This document shows positions 1 to 5,548 of a DNA stretch of 5,605 nt, in pieces (position 1 is the stretch's first letter; the number at the start of each line of letters is the position of its first letter). The translations under genes were made by a program, and so were the position numbers. The stretch lies in contig JAOPZP010000546.1 in assembly GCA_025964055.1 (NCBI GenBank), positions 1 to 5,605 of the forward strand. The letters run 5' to 3'. The notes beneath the pieces were generated by a model. The model was not told the origin of the DNA. It searched no databases and saw only the letters and a program-made list of their open reading frames with translations. Origin of the DNA: Conexibacter sp. Lineage in GTDB: Bacteria; Actinomycetota; Thermoleophilia; Solirubrobacterales; Solirubrobacteraceae.

Positions 1-412
1 CGCTCCACGTCCGCGGCTCGCGCGCGCCGAGGACGACGACCGCGCGCACGGTGTCGCCGGCGCGCAGCGGGAGCACCGCGGCGGTGGCCACGCCGTAGGT
101 GCGCACGAGCTCGGGCGGCAGCGTGCCGTCCACGCGGGCGTCGGGGACCGTGACGGGACGGCCCGAGTCGGCGACCCAGCGCAGCGCGTCGAGCGCGCCC
201 GGGCGCGGCAGGACGTACTCCGCGCAGCCGGCGTCGCGCAGCGAGACGACGCCGTAGGACGGGTGGCCGGCGGCGAGCACGATGACGTGCGCCTGGTCGA
301 CGCCGAGCACCGCGACGAGCTCCTCGCCCAGCGCGCGCTGGACCGCGGGCAGGCCGGCGTCTCGCTGGGCGAGGCGCGCAAGCCGCTCGACGCTCTGGAG
401 GAGCCGCTGCAT
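1..412 (-). CDS. GAF-domain protein, N-terminal part (runs off the window)
   Basis: From the ATG at 412 the minus strand is open for 137 codons to the window edge with strong G/C third-position bias. After an amphipathic N-terminal helix (QRLLQSVERLARLAQRDAG, 2-20), residues about 21-137 resemble a GAF domain. The typical features are a helix ending ELVAVLGVDQAHVIVLA, the segment SGRPVTVPDARVDG (83-96), and YGVATAAVLPLRAGD (106-120) followed by the strand TVRAVVVLGA. GAF domains bind small ligands or mediate signalling, usually ahead of an output module such as a kinase, GGDEF or helix-turn-helix domain. The output part lies outside the window, so its role cannot be given. Only a TTG (481-479) is a possible upstream start, and third-position bias fades there, so the ATG is preferred. 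The Shine-Dalgarno is weak (GAAAG, overlapped by a small palindrome). It is probably a separate unit from egtBD. Confidence 0.7.
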   Translation of the reverse strand, partial: MQRLLQSVERLARLAQRDAGLPAVQRALGEELVAVLGVDQAHVIVLAAGHPSYGVVSLRDAGCAEYVLPRPGALDALRWVADSGRPVTVPDARVDGTLPPELVRTYGVATAAVLPLRAGDTVRAVVVLGAREPRTWS

Positions 413-544
413 CCGAAAGGTTCTTTCTGCCCCTTGTCGCTCGCGGCGGACGGCCAGGTCATCCGTGCCTGGGTGCCGCAAGCTTGGTGAGACGAAGAGT
501 CTAGAAGTGGAGCTTCGTGCCGGGAAGGGGACATTCCCGCACCT
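413..544. other. Intergenic region between egtD and the GAF-domain gene
   Basis: This stretch has lower GC than the genes around it: 35 of 60 bases at 481-540 are G or C. It has no protein-like reading frame. It contains the hairpin at 518-541, an inverted repeat ACGAAG/CTTCGT (492-497 and 513-518), and a short palindrome GAAAG-AAC-CTTTC (415-427) next to the downstream start codon. A poor promoter-like pair sits on the minus strand: TTCCCG at 526-521, a 17-base spacer, and TAGACT at 503-498. It is likely to hold the control region of the gene starting at 412, but no single element is convincing. Confidence 0.4.
518..541 (-). terminator. Bulged hairpin after egtD, candidate terminator
   Basis: Four bases after the egtD stop the minus strand has TGCGGGAA (541-534) pairing with TTCCCGGCA (526-518) across a seven-base loop. 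This gives eight base pairs with one bulged G. No T-run follows (the next bases are CGAAGC), so it is not a classic intrinsic terminator. Hairpins without a T-tract are reported as terminators in high-GC actinobacteria. Its position at the end of the egt pair supports that reading. Confidence 0.45.
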
Positions 545-1552
545 TCAGTTAGGTTTGCGGGCGAGGTTGAGCGCGAAGAGCCCGTCGGCGTCGAGCAGCC
601 GGTCCTCCAGCACCATCCCCGCCGCGGCAAGGTCGCCTTCGATGCGCTCGCGCGTGAACTTCGCGCTGATCTCGGTGCGCAGCTCCTCGCCGGCCGCGAA
701 CGTCAACTGGAGGTCGAGCTTGCGGACGTGCACGCGCTGCGGGCGCTGGGCGCGCAGCCGCATCTCGATCCACTCGCGGTCGCGGTCGAAGAACGCGACG
801 TGGTCGAACGACGTCGGCACGAAGTCGGCGTCGAGCTCCCGGTTGAGGACGTGCAGGACGTTGCGGTTGAACTCGGCGGTGACGCCCGCGGCGTCGTCGT
901 AGGCGGCCTCGAGCGTCGCGACGTCCTTCACCAGATCGGTTCCCAACAGCAGATAGCCGTCCTCGCCGAGCAGCGCCGAGAGCGACCGCAGGAAGCGGCG
1001 GCGGCTGCCCGGCGTGAAGTTGCCGAGCGTGCCGCCGAGGAACGCGACGATCCGCGGCCGGCCCGCGACGGGCGGCGGGACGCGGTCCAGGTGGCGCTCG
1101 AAGTCGCCGACGATGCCGTGCACCCGCAGGCCGTCGAACTCCTCGACCAGCGCGTGGGCCGATGCGCGGACCATGCCCTCGGTCACGTCGATCGGCACGT
1201 AGCGGTCCAGCGTTCCGGCCTCGTGCATCGCGGCCAGCAGCAGGCGCGTCTTGGCCGCGGTGCCCGAGCCCAGCTCCACGAGCTCGGCCGCGCCGGTCAT
1301 CGCCACGATCTCGGCGCTGCGCGTGGCGAGGATCGAGCGCTCGCTGCGCGTGGGGTAGTACTCGGGCTGCTCGCAGATCTGGTCGAACAGGTCGGCGCCG
1401 CGCGCGTCGTAGAAGTGCTTGGGCGGCAGCTCCTTGAACGGCCGGGTGAGGCCGTCGAGGACGTCGTCGGCCAGCGTGCGATGCTCGCCGCCGCCGAGGT
1501 GGGACTCGACGATGACGCGGGACCGGGCGGAGGGCGCCAGCACGGGCTCCAT
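545..1552 (-). CDS. egtD: EgtD, L-histidine N-alpha-methyltransferase
   Basis: This 335-residue S-adenosylmethionine-dependent enzyme trimethylates the alpha-amino group of histidine to give hercynine, the substrate of EgtB. It is complete: PKHFYDARGADLFDQI (44-59) and QPEYYPTRSE (62-71) near the N-terminus, the SAM-binding ELGSGTAAKTRLLL (93-106), VPIDVT (119-124), and FLGGTLGNF (171-179). Compared with the 321-residue Mycolicibacterium smegmatis enzyme, Asn178, Tyr218, Glu294 and Ser296 fall at a constant offset of 12 from the histidine-binding Asn166, Tyr206, Glu282 and Ser284. Tyr65/Tyr66 covers Tyr56. The histidine-binding set is therefore intact, separating it from other methyltransferases of the same fold. 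The ATG at 1552 overlaps the egtB stop (TGATG) and has a strong ribosome site, so the two enzymes are probably made together. No egtC lies between them, unlike the mycobacterial order egtA-B-C-D-E. Confidence 0.96.
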   Translation of the reverse strand: MEPVLAPSARSRVIVESHLGGGEHRTLADDVLDGLTRPFKELPPKHFYDARGADLFDQICEQPEYYPTRSERSILATRSAEIVAMTGAAELVELGSGTAAKTRLLLAAMHEAGTLDRYVPIDVTEGMVRASAHALVEEFDGLRVHGIVGDFERHLDRVPPPVAGRPRIVAFLGGTLGNFTPGSRRRFLRSLSALLGEDGYLLLGTDLVKDVATLEAAYDDAAGVTAEFNRNVLHVLNRELDADFVPTSFDHVAFFDRDREWIEMRLRAQRPQRVHVRKLDLQLTFAAGEELRTEISAKFTRERIEGDLAAAGMVLEDRLLDADGLFALNLARKPN

Positions 1553-2649
1553 CAGGACTGCTCCTCGGATTCGGGATCGCGGGCCAGCCGCACCCCGGCG
1601 AAGAGCTGCCGGCGCTCGGGGAGGTCCCAGTTGCGGAAAGTCGTGGTGGCGACGCGCGGGGCGGTGGCCCAGGAGCCGCCGCGCAGGACGCGGTAGGCGT
1701 CGCCGAAGAAGACCTCGGAGTACTCGCGGTACGGGTGCGCGCGGAAGCCGGGGTAGCCGCCGAACGTGCTGGCGGTCCACTCCCAGATCATCCCGACGCC
1801 GTCGAGGTGGCCAGTGGCCTTCTCCCACTCGGCCTCGGTGGGGAGCCGTGCTCCGCGCCACCGCGCCAAGGCCTCTGCCTCGAACCAGGAAAGGTGGCAC
1901 GCGGGCGCGTCGGCAGCCCCGTCCACCACGGCTGGGTGGTGGGTGATGTCGTACTCCTCCTTCCACGCCCAGCCCTCGGCCGACCACCATTCGCGTCGCA
2001 CGTAGCCGCCGCCCTCGACGAACGCCAGCCAGGTGGCGTTGGTCACCGGCCGCCGCGCGATCATGTAGGCGTTGACGTGCACGCCATGCCGCGGACGCTC
2101 GTTGTCGTAGGCGAAGCCGGCAGCGGGCGCGCCGAGCGCGTGGGTGCCGGCGGCGACGTGCAGCCATCCGTCGGGACCGCGCAGCGGAGGCAGGTCCGGC
2201 TCGCCGGGCGGCAGCAGGCCGGCGATGGCCATCGCCTGGCGCATCGTCTCGGTGTGCTGGAGCTCGTGGCGCAGGACCATCTCGTGGATGGTGGGGTCGA
2301 CGCCGTGGGTCGCGATCGCCGCCAGCGTGCGCTCGCGCACGCCGTCGAGGTAGGCCACCGCGTCGGCATGGCGGAGGATCTCCAGGTCGCCGCGCACGGC
2401 GCGCGGCGTCTCGAAGGCGTCGTAGAGCGCGGCCAGGTCGGGGCGCAGCAGCTCCGTCCCCGTGTGGCGGTGCACCAGCCACAGGTCCTCGTAGGCCGCG
2501 ATGTGCCCGAGGTCCCAGACGAGCGGGCTCATGATCGGCGCGATCTGCCGCTCGAGGTCGGCGGTCGGCAGATGGGCGACGAGGTCGAGGGTGCGCTGCC
2601 GGGTGGCGGCGAGATCCTCGACCAGGGTGGCGGGGTCGGTGACCGTCAT
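1552..2649 (-). CDS. egtB: EgtB, hercynine oxygenase (ergothioneine sulfoxide synthase)
   Basis: This 365-residue protein is a non-heme iron enzyme that uses O2 to join hercynine and a thiol donor (gamma-glutamylcysteine or cysteine) into the sulfoxide precursor of ergothioneine. The N-terminal DinB-like domain (about 1-145) supplies the iron ligands: His49 in VWDLGHIA, and His128 and His132 in LRHELQHTETM. The C-terminal FGE-sulfatase-like domain (about 160-358) shows RLPTEAEWEKA (268-278), WEWTAS (289-294), VLRGGSWAT (321-329) and FRNWDLPERRQLFAGVRLARD (338-358). Asp342 and Arg346 match, with identical spacing, the Asp416/Arg420 pair that contacts gamma-glutamylcysteine in the mycobacterial enzyme. 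It is shorter than mycobacterial EgtB (about 430 residues), but a TGA in frame at 2658-2656 rules out a longer N-terminus. The stop overlaps the egtD start by one base. Other FGE-like proteins are unlikely given the His triad and the egtD partner. Confidence 0.95.
   Translation of the reverse strand: MTVTDPATLVEDLAATRQRTLDLVAHLPTADLERQIAPIMSPLVWDLGHIAAYEDLWLVHRHTGTELLRPDLAALYDAFETPRAVRGDLEILRHADAVAYLDGVRERTLAAIATHGVDPTIHEMVLRHELQHTETMRQAMAIAGLLPPGEPDLPPLRGPDGWLHVAAGTHALGAPAAGFAYDNERPRHGVHVNAYMIARRPVTNATWLAFVEGGGYVRREWWSAEGWAWKEEYDITHHPAVVDGAADAPACHLSWFEAEALARWRGARLPTEAEWEKATGHLDGVGMIWEWTASTFGGYPGFRAHPYREYSEVFFGDAYRVLRGGSWATAPRVATTTFRNWDLPERRQLFAGVRLARDPESEEQS
1561..1566 (-). promoter_or_regulatory. 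Ribosome binding site of egtD
   Basis: GAGGAG on the minus strand, inside the last codons of egtB and eight bases before the egtD ATG at 1552. It fixes the egtD start. The reading frame itself stays open far upstream through egtB, but without protein-like sequence. Confidence 0.75.
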
Positions 2650-2651
2650 CG

Positions 2652-2682
2652 GTGCTCACGGGGTCTGTCCGTGACCGAGCAC
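2652..2682 (-). repeat. Imperfect inverted repeat (hairpin or operator) before egtB
   Basis: On the minus strand TCACGG (2674-2669) pairs with CCGTGA (2661-2656) across a seven-base loop. Outside it GTGC (2682-2679) pairs with GCAC (2655-2652), leaving four unpaired bases on the left arm. An alternative outer pairing is the perfect six-base GTGCTC/GAGCAC (2682-2677 with 2657-2652). The right arm covers the only Shine-Dalgarno-like bases (GTGAG, 2659-2655) and ends two bases before the ATG. It could be an RNA hairpin limiting egtB translation or a DNA operator dyad. The repeat is seen directly; a function is inferred. Confidence 0.45.
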
Positions 2683-2712
2683 GTTACACACCCCGACCCG
2701 CGGGCTTGTCGC
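2683..2712 (-). promoter_or_regulatory. Weak candidate promoter for egtB-egtD
   Basis: In the gap between lutC and egtB the minus strand carries GCGACA (2712-2707, four of six matches to TTGACA). After an 18-base spacer comes TGTAAC (2688-2683, four of six matches to TATAAT). A transcript starting six to eight bases later would have a leader of roughly 26 bases. The matches are modest and could be chance. With no recognisable terminator after lutC, read-through from lut is an equally good explanation for egt expression. Confidence 0.25.
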
Positions 2713-2723
2713 GTCGCCCCCGG

Positions 2724-3398
2724 TCAGGGGGTGCGGGGCTCGGGCCCGGCGTCGTCGACCACGACGACCTCCAGCAGCCGCGGACCGTGGACGCCTTCGA
2801 CGCGGTCCAGCTCGATGTCGGAGGTCGCCGACGGACCCGAGATCAGCGTCAGCGGGCGGCGGGTGGCGGTCACCGAGCGGCGCATCTCCGCGACGGCGCC
2901 GACGACGCCGGAGACGATCTGCGAGGCGCGCACGACGCACACATGGACGTCGGGGATCAGGCTGAGCGCGCGGGGGCCCTGGCCCGGCCCGGCGTCGAGG
3001 ATGATCGTGCCGGTCTCGGCGATCGCGGCCGCCGAGGTCGTCACCACGCCGTCGAGGCGCGCGAGCGCGTGCGGGTCGGGCAGCGCGTCGGCGGGGGCCT
3101 CGTCGAGCGTCACCGACGCCGGGCGCCAGGCGGCGGGGAAGCCCGCCGGCAGCGCGACCGTGTGCGCGTCGTGGCGGGCCAGCGCGGTCTCGATCGCCGT
3201 TCGCACGACGTCGGGGTCGGCGCCGTCGACCCGCACCACCGTCGCGCGGTAGTCCTCGACGCGCTGGACGAAGCGGGCGACCAGGTCGCGCCCCGGCGCG
3301 CCGGCGCGCGGCGGGCCGGACCGGTGCTCGGGGACGTCGGGCCGGTCGCTCAGCGCCGCGCGGACGCGGCCGAGGATCTCCTCGCGGGCGTCGCTCAT
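2724..3398 (-). CDS. lutC: LutC, LUD-domain subunit of the L-lactate oxidation system
   Basis: This 224-residue protein is a single-domain LUD protein, the third subunit of the LutABC complex. The diagnostic segments are the acidic start SDAREEILGRVRAAL (2-16), GVVTTSAAAIAETGTIILDAG (117-137, with the family AETGT at 127-131), SLIPDVHVCVV (146-156) and the C-terminal SGPSATSDIELDRVEGVHGP (187-206). It has no cluster cysteines, as expected for LutC. The ATG at 3398 overlaps the lutB stop (ATGA). GGGAG at 3411-3407 lies eight bases upstream and makes a convincing ribosome site, which fixes this start. Longer in-frame extensions into lutB are Arg/Ala-rich and artefactual. It is the last gene of the lut cluster and is followed by a 74-base gap before egtB. 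The exact chemical role of LutC within the complex is not readable from sequence. Confidence 0.93.
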   Translation of the reverse strand: MSDAREEILGRVRAALSDRPDVPEHRSGPPRAGAPGRDLVARFVQRVEDYRATVVRVDGADPDVVRTAIETALARHDAHTVALPAGFPAAWRPASVTLDEAPADALPDPHALARLDGVVTTSAAAIAETGTIILDAGPGQGPRALSLIPDVHVCVVRASQIVSGVVGAVAEMRRSVTATRRPLTLISGPSATSDIELDRVEGVHGPRLLEVVVVDDAGPEPRTP

Positions 3399-4798
3399 GC
3401 GCGGTGCTCCCGCCACCAGTCGCGGAAGCTCTGGTCGGGCGGCGCCGGCAGGTCGCGCACCGCGGTCCAGCCCTTCAGCGGGCCGGGCAGGCGCGCCTCG
3501 ATGCGACCGTCGCGCGACAGCGGGCGTCCGCCGGCGCGGGCGAGCTTCTGCGCGGCCTCGTAGCGGCGCCGGTGGGCGAACACGCGCGCGAGCGCCTCCA
3601 TGGCGATGCCCTCGCCGCGCGGGCCGCCGCGCTCGCGGATCACGCGGCCGCGCAGGTGCACGAGCAGGCTCGGGATGTCGATCTTGACCGGGCAGGCGTC
3701 GAAGCACGCGCCGCACAGCGAGCTGGCCCACGGCAGGTCGGCGCCCTCCTGCAGGCCCGACAGCTGCGGGGTGAGGATCGCGCCGATCGGGCCGGGATAG
3801 GTCGAGTTGTAGGCATGGCCGCCGGTGCGCTCGAAGACCGGGCAGACGTTCAGGCAGGCCGAGCAGCGGATGCAGTGCAGCGCGTCGCGCCCGATCGGGT
3901 CGGCGAGCGTGAGCGTGCGCCCGGCGTCCAGCAGCACGAGGTGGAAGGCCTGCGGCCCGTCGCCCGGCGTCACGCCGGTCCACAGCGAGGTGTAGGGGTT
4001 CATCCGCTCGCCGGTCGACGAGCGCGGCAGCAGCTCGAGCATCACGCCGAGGTCCTCGAAGCGCGGCAGCACCTTCTCGATGCCCATGACCGTGATCAGC
4101 GTCTGGGGCAAGGTGGTGCACATGCGCCCGTTGCCCTCGGACTCCACGACGCCGACGGTGCCGGTCTCGGCCACCGCGAAGTTCGCCCCGCTGATGCCGA
4201 CCTGGACCGACAGGAACCGCTCGCGCAGGAAGCGGCGGGCGGCCTCGGCCAGGGCCGCCGGGTCGTCGGAGACGTCTTGGGCGCCGGGAAGCGTGGCGCG
4301 GAACAGGTCGCGGATCTCGGCGCGGTTGCGGTGGATCGCCGGCACGAGGATGTGCGACGGGCGGTCGTGCGCGAGCTGGACGATGAGCTCGGCCAGGTCG
4401 GTCTCGTGCGCGGCGATCCCGGCCTGCTCCAACGCGGCGTTGAGGCCGATCTCGTCGGTGGCCATCGACTTGACCTTGATGACCTCGCGGCTGCCGGTGT
4501 CGCGCACCAGGCTTGTGTCGATCGCGTTGGCCTCGGCGCCGTCGCGCGCCCAGTGGACCGTGCCGCCGGCGGCGACGACCTGCGCCTCGAGCCGCTCGAG
4601 GTGCACGTCGAGCTGCGCCATCGCCTCGAGCTTGATCCGGCGCCCGGCTTCGCGCAGCTCCTCCCACTCGTCGACCTCGGCGACGACCGCCTCCCTCTTG
4701 GCGCGGATCGTCGTGGTGGCCTTGCGCAGGTTGCGCCGCAGCTGCGGGTTGCGCAACTCGGCCTTGGCCGCCTCGGTGAAGCCGCCGGGAGCGGCCAT
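3395..4798 (-). CDS. lutB: LutB, LUD-domain and ferredoxin-type iron-sulfur subunit
   Basis: This 467-residue protein is the electron-transfer subunit of the LutABC lactate-oxidising complex. The N-terminal part, to about residue 300, is a LUD domain with the typical KVKSMATDEIGLN segment (108-120), VGISGANFAVAETGT (200-214) and PRSSTGERMNPY (258-269). It is followed by two ferredoxin-like cluster motifs: Cys309-x2-Cys312-x2-Cys315-x3-Cys319-Pro, and Cys362-x2-Cys365-x3-Cys369-Pro within LCGACFDACPVKIDIP. The length is normal for the family and all seven cysteines are present. The start is the ATG at 4798, overlapping the lutA stop. The same frame stays open far upstream inside lutA, but that extension encodes low-complexity Arg/Ala-rich sequence and is a high-GC artefact. 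The ribosome site is weak (GGCGGCG), so coupling to lutA translation is likely. The stop overlaps the lutC start by four bases. Confidence 0.95.
   Translation of the reverse strand: MAAPGGFTEAAKAELRNPQLRRNLRKATTTIRAKREAVVAEVDEWEELREAGRRIKLEAMAQLDVHLERLEAQVVAAGGTVHWARDGAEANAIDTSLVRDTGSREVIKVKSMATDEIGLNAALEQAGIAAHETDLAELIVQLAHDRPSHILVPAIHRNRAEIRDLFRATLPGAQDVSDDPAALAEAARRFLRERFLSVQVGISGANFAVAETGTVGVVESEGNGRMCTTLPQTLITVMGIEKVLPRFEDLGVMLELLPRSSTGERMNPYTSLWTGVTPGDGPQAFHLVLLDAGRTLTLADPIGRDALHCIRCSACLNVCPVFERTGGHAYNSTYPGPIGAILTPQLSGLQEGADLPWASSLCGACFDACPVKIDIPSLLVHLRGRVIRERGGPRGEGIAMEALARVFAHRRRYEAAQKLARAGGRPLSRDGRIEARLPGPLKGWTAVRDLPAPPDQSFRDWWREHRA
3407..3411 (-). promoter_or_regulatory. Ribosome binding site of lutC
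   Basis: GGGAG on the minus strand, eight bases before the lutC ATG and inside the end of lutB. It decides the lutC start against longer in-frame extensions. Confidence 0.65.
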
Positions 4799-5547
4799 CA
4801 GAGCGCCGCCGCGGGTTCGGTCGAGTTGAGGATCTCGACGAGGTGCAGCGGGCGCGTGCCCGCCCGGATCCGGCTGAGCCCGCCGCCGATGTGCAGCAGG
4901 CAGGAGTTGTCGAGCGCCGAGCAGACCTCGGCGCCGGTGCGCTGCACGCAGGCGAGCTTGTCGGCGAGCATCGCCGCGGACGTGTCGGCGTTCTTGACCG
5001 CGAAGGTGCCGCCGAAGCCGCAGCACGTCGTGGCCTCGGGCAGCTCGACGAGCTCCAGGCCGCGCACGTGGCGCAGAAGCCGCAGCGGCGCGTCCCCGAC
5101 GCGCTCCAACCGCAGCGAGTGGCACGTCGGGTGGTAGGTGACGCGGTGGGGGAAGGAGGCGCCGACGTCCTCGACGCCGAGCACGCCGGTCAGGAACAGC
5201 GACAGCTCGTGCACGCGCGGGGCCAGCGCGCGCACCTGCTCCAGCAGCGCGGCGTCGCCGGCCTCCTGCGCCAGGCGCTCGTACTGCTCGTGCACCATCG
5301 CCGCGCACGACGCCGACGGGCAGACGATCGCCTCGTAGCGCGGGTCGGCGAACGCCTTGACGAAGCGGCGCAGCAGGGGCAGCGCCAGGTCGCCGTAGCC
5401 GGCGTTGGCGTGCACCTGCCCGCAGCACGTCTGCTCGAGCGGGAAGTGGACCGTGCACCCCAGCCGCTCGAGCAGCTCGACGGTCGCCCGGCCCGTCTGC
5501 GGGAACAGCGTGTCGTTCACGCACGTGACGAAGAGGGCGACCTCCAT
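4798..5547 (-). CDS. lutA: LutA, cysteine-rich Fe-S subunit of the L-lactate oxidation system
   Basis: This 249-residue protein matches the LutA/YkgE family along its whole length. That family has two tandem cysteine-rich CCG domains and acts in the cytoplasm with LutB and LutC to oxidise L-lactate to pyruvate. Domain 1 shows Cys9 in LFVTCVND, Cys41-Cys42-Gly43 in QTCCGQ, and Cys76/Cys81 in CPSASC. Domain 2 shows Cys142 in YHPTCHS, Cys175-Cys176-Gly177 in TTCCGFGGTF, and Cys216 in DNSCLLHIGG. These cysteines are expected to hold iron-sulfur clusters. The ATG at 5547 gives the normal N-terminus, beginning directly with the first beta-strand. No clear Shine-Dalgarno precedes it, which fits either coupling to an upstream gene or a leaderless start. 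The stop overlaps the lutB start by one base (TGATG). Related glycolate oxidase and heterodisulfide reductase subunits share the CCG fold, but the co-located lutB and lutC decide the call. Confidence 0.93.
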   Translation of the reverse strand: MEVALFVTCVNDTLFPQTGRATVELLERLGCTVHFPLEQTCCGQVHANAGYGDLALPLLRRFVKAFADPRYEAIVCPSASCAAMVHEQYERLAQEAGDAALLEQVRALAPRVHELSLFLTGVLGVEDVGASFPHRVTYHPTCHSLRLERVGDAPLRLLRHVRGLELVELPEATTCCGFGGTFAVKNADTSAAMLADKLACVQRTGAEVCSALDNSCLLHIGGGLSRIRAGTRPLHLVEILNSTEPAAAL

Positions 5548-5548
5548 G

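Noticed and set aside
263..902. Plus-strand frames at 263-490 and 282-902
   Set aside because: They overlap the GAF gene and egtD in antisense, give Ser/Arg-rich products without domains, and have no convincing ribosome site.
545..2659. Extended reading of egtD from 2659 as one 704-residue protein
   Set aside because: The first part reads egtB out of frame as Arg/Pro/Ala-rich nonsense. The true EgtD begins at the ATG at 1552 with a good ribosome site.
2697..2711. Palindrome CCCGCGGG with flanking CGAC/GTCG after lutC as a lut terminator
   Set aside because: The arms are interrupted by unpaired bases and no T-run follows; GC palindromes of this size are common by chance in this DNA.
1735..3252. 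Long plus-strand open frame of 505 codons opposite egtB and lutC
   Set aside because: It lies antisense to two confidently identified genes. Its product is an Arg/Val/Gly/Ala-rich sequence with no recognisable domain, and long antisense frames are expected where third positions are almost all G or C.
3404..5137. Plus-strand open frame of 577 codons opposite lutB and part of lutA
   Set aside because: It is antisense to the lut genes, low in complexity, and shows the same mirror-codon artefact of high GC.
3395..5524. Extended reading of lutB (709 residues) and of lutC (647 residues, from 4667) as fusion proteins
   Set aside because: The extensions are out-of-frame translations of lutA and lutB with no domain content; overlapping ATGs at 4798 and 3398 give family-length proteins.
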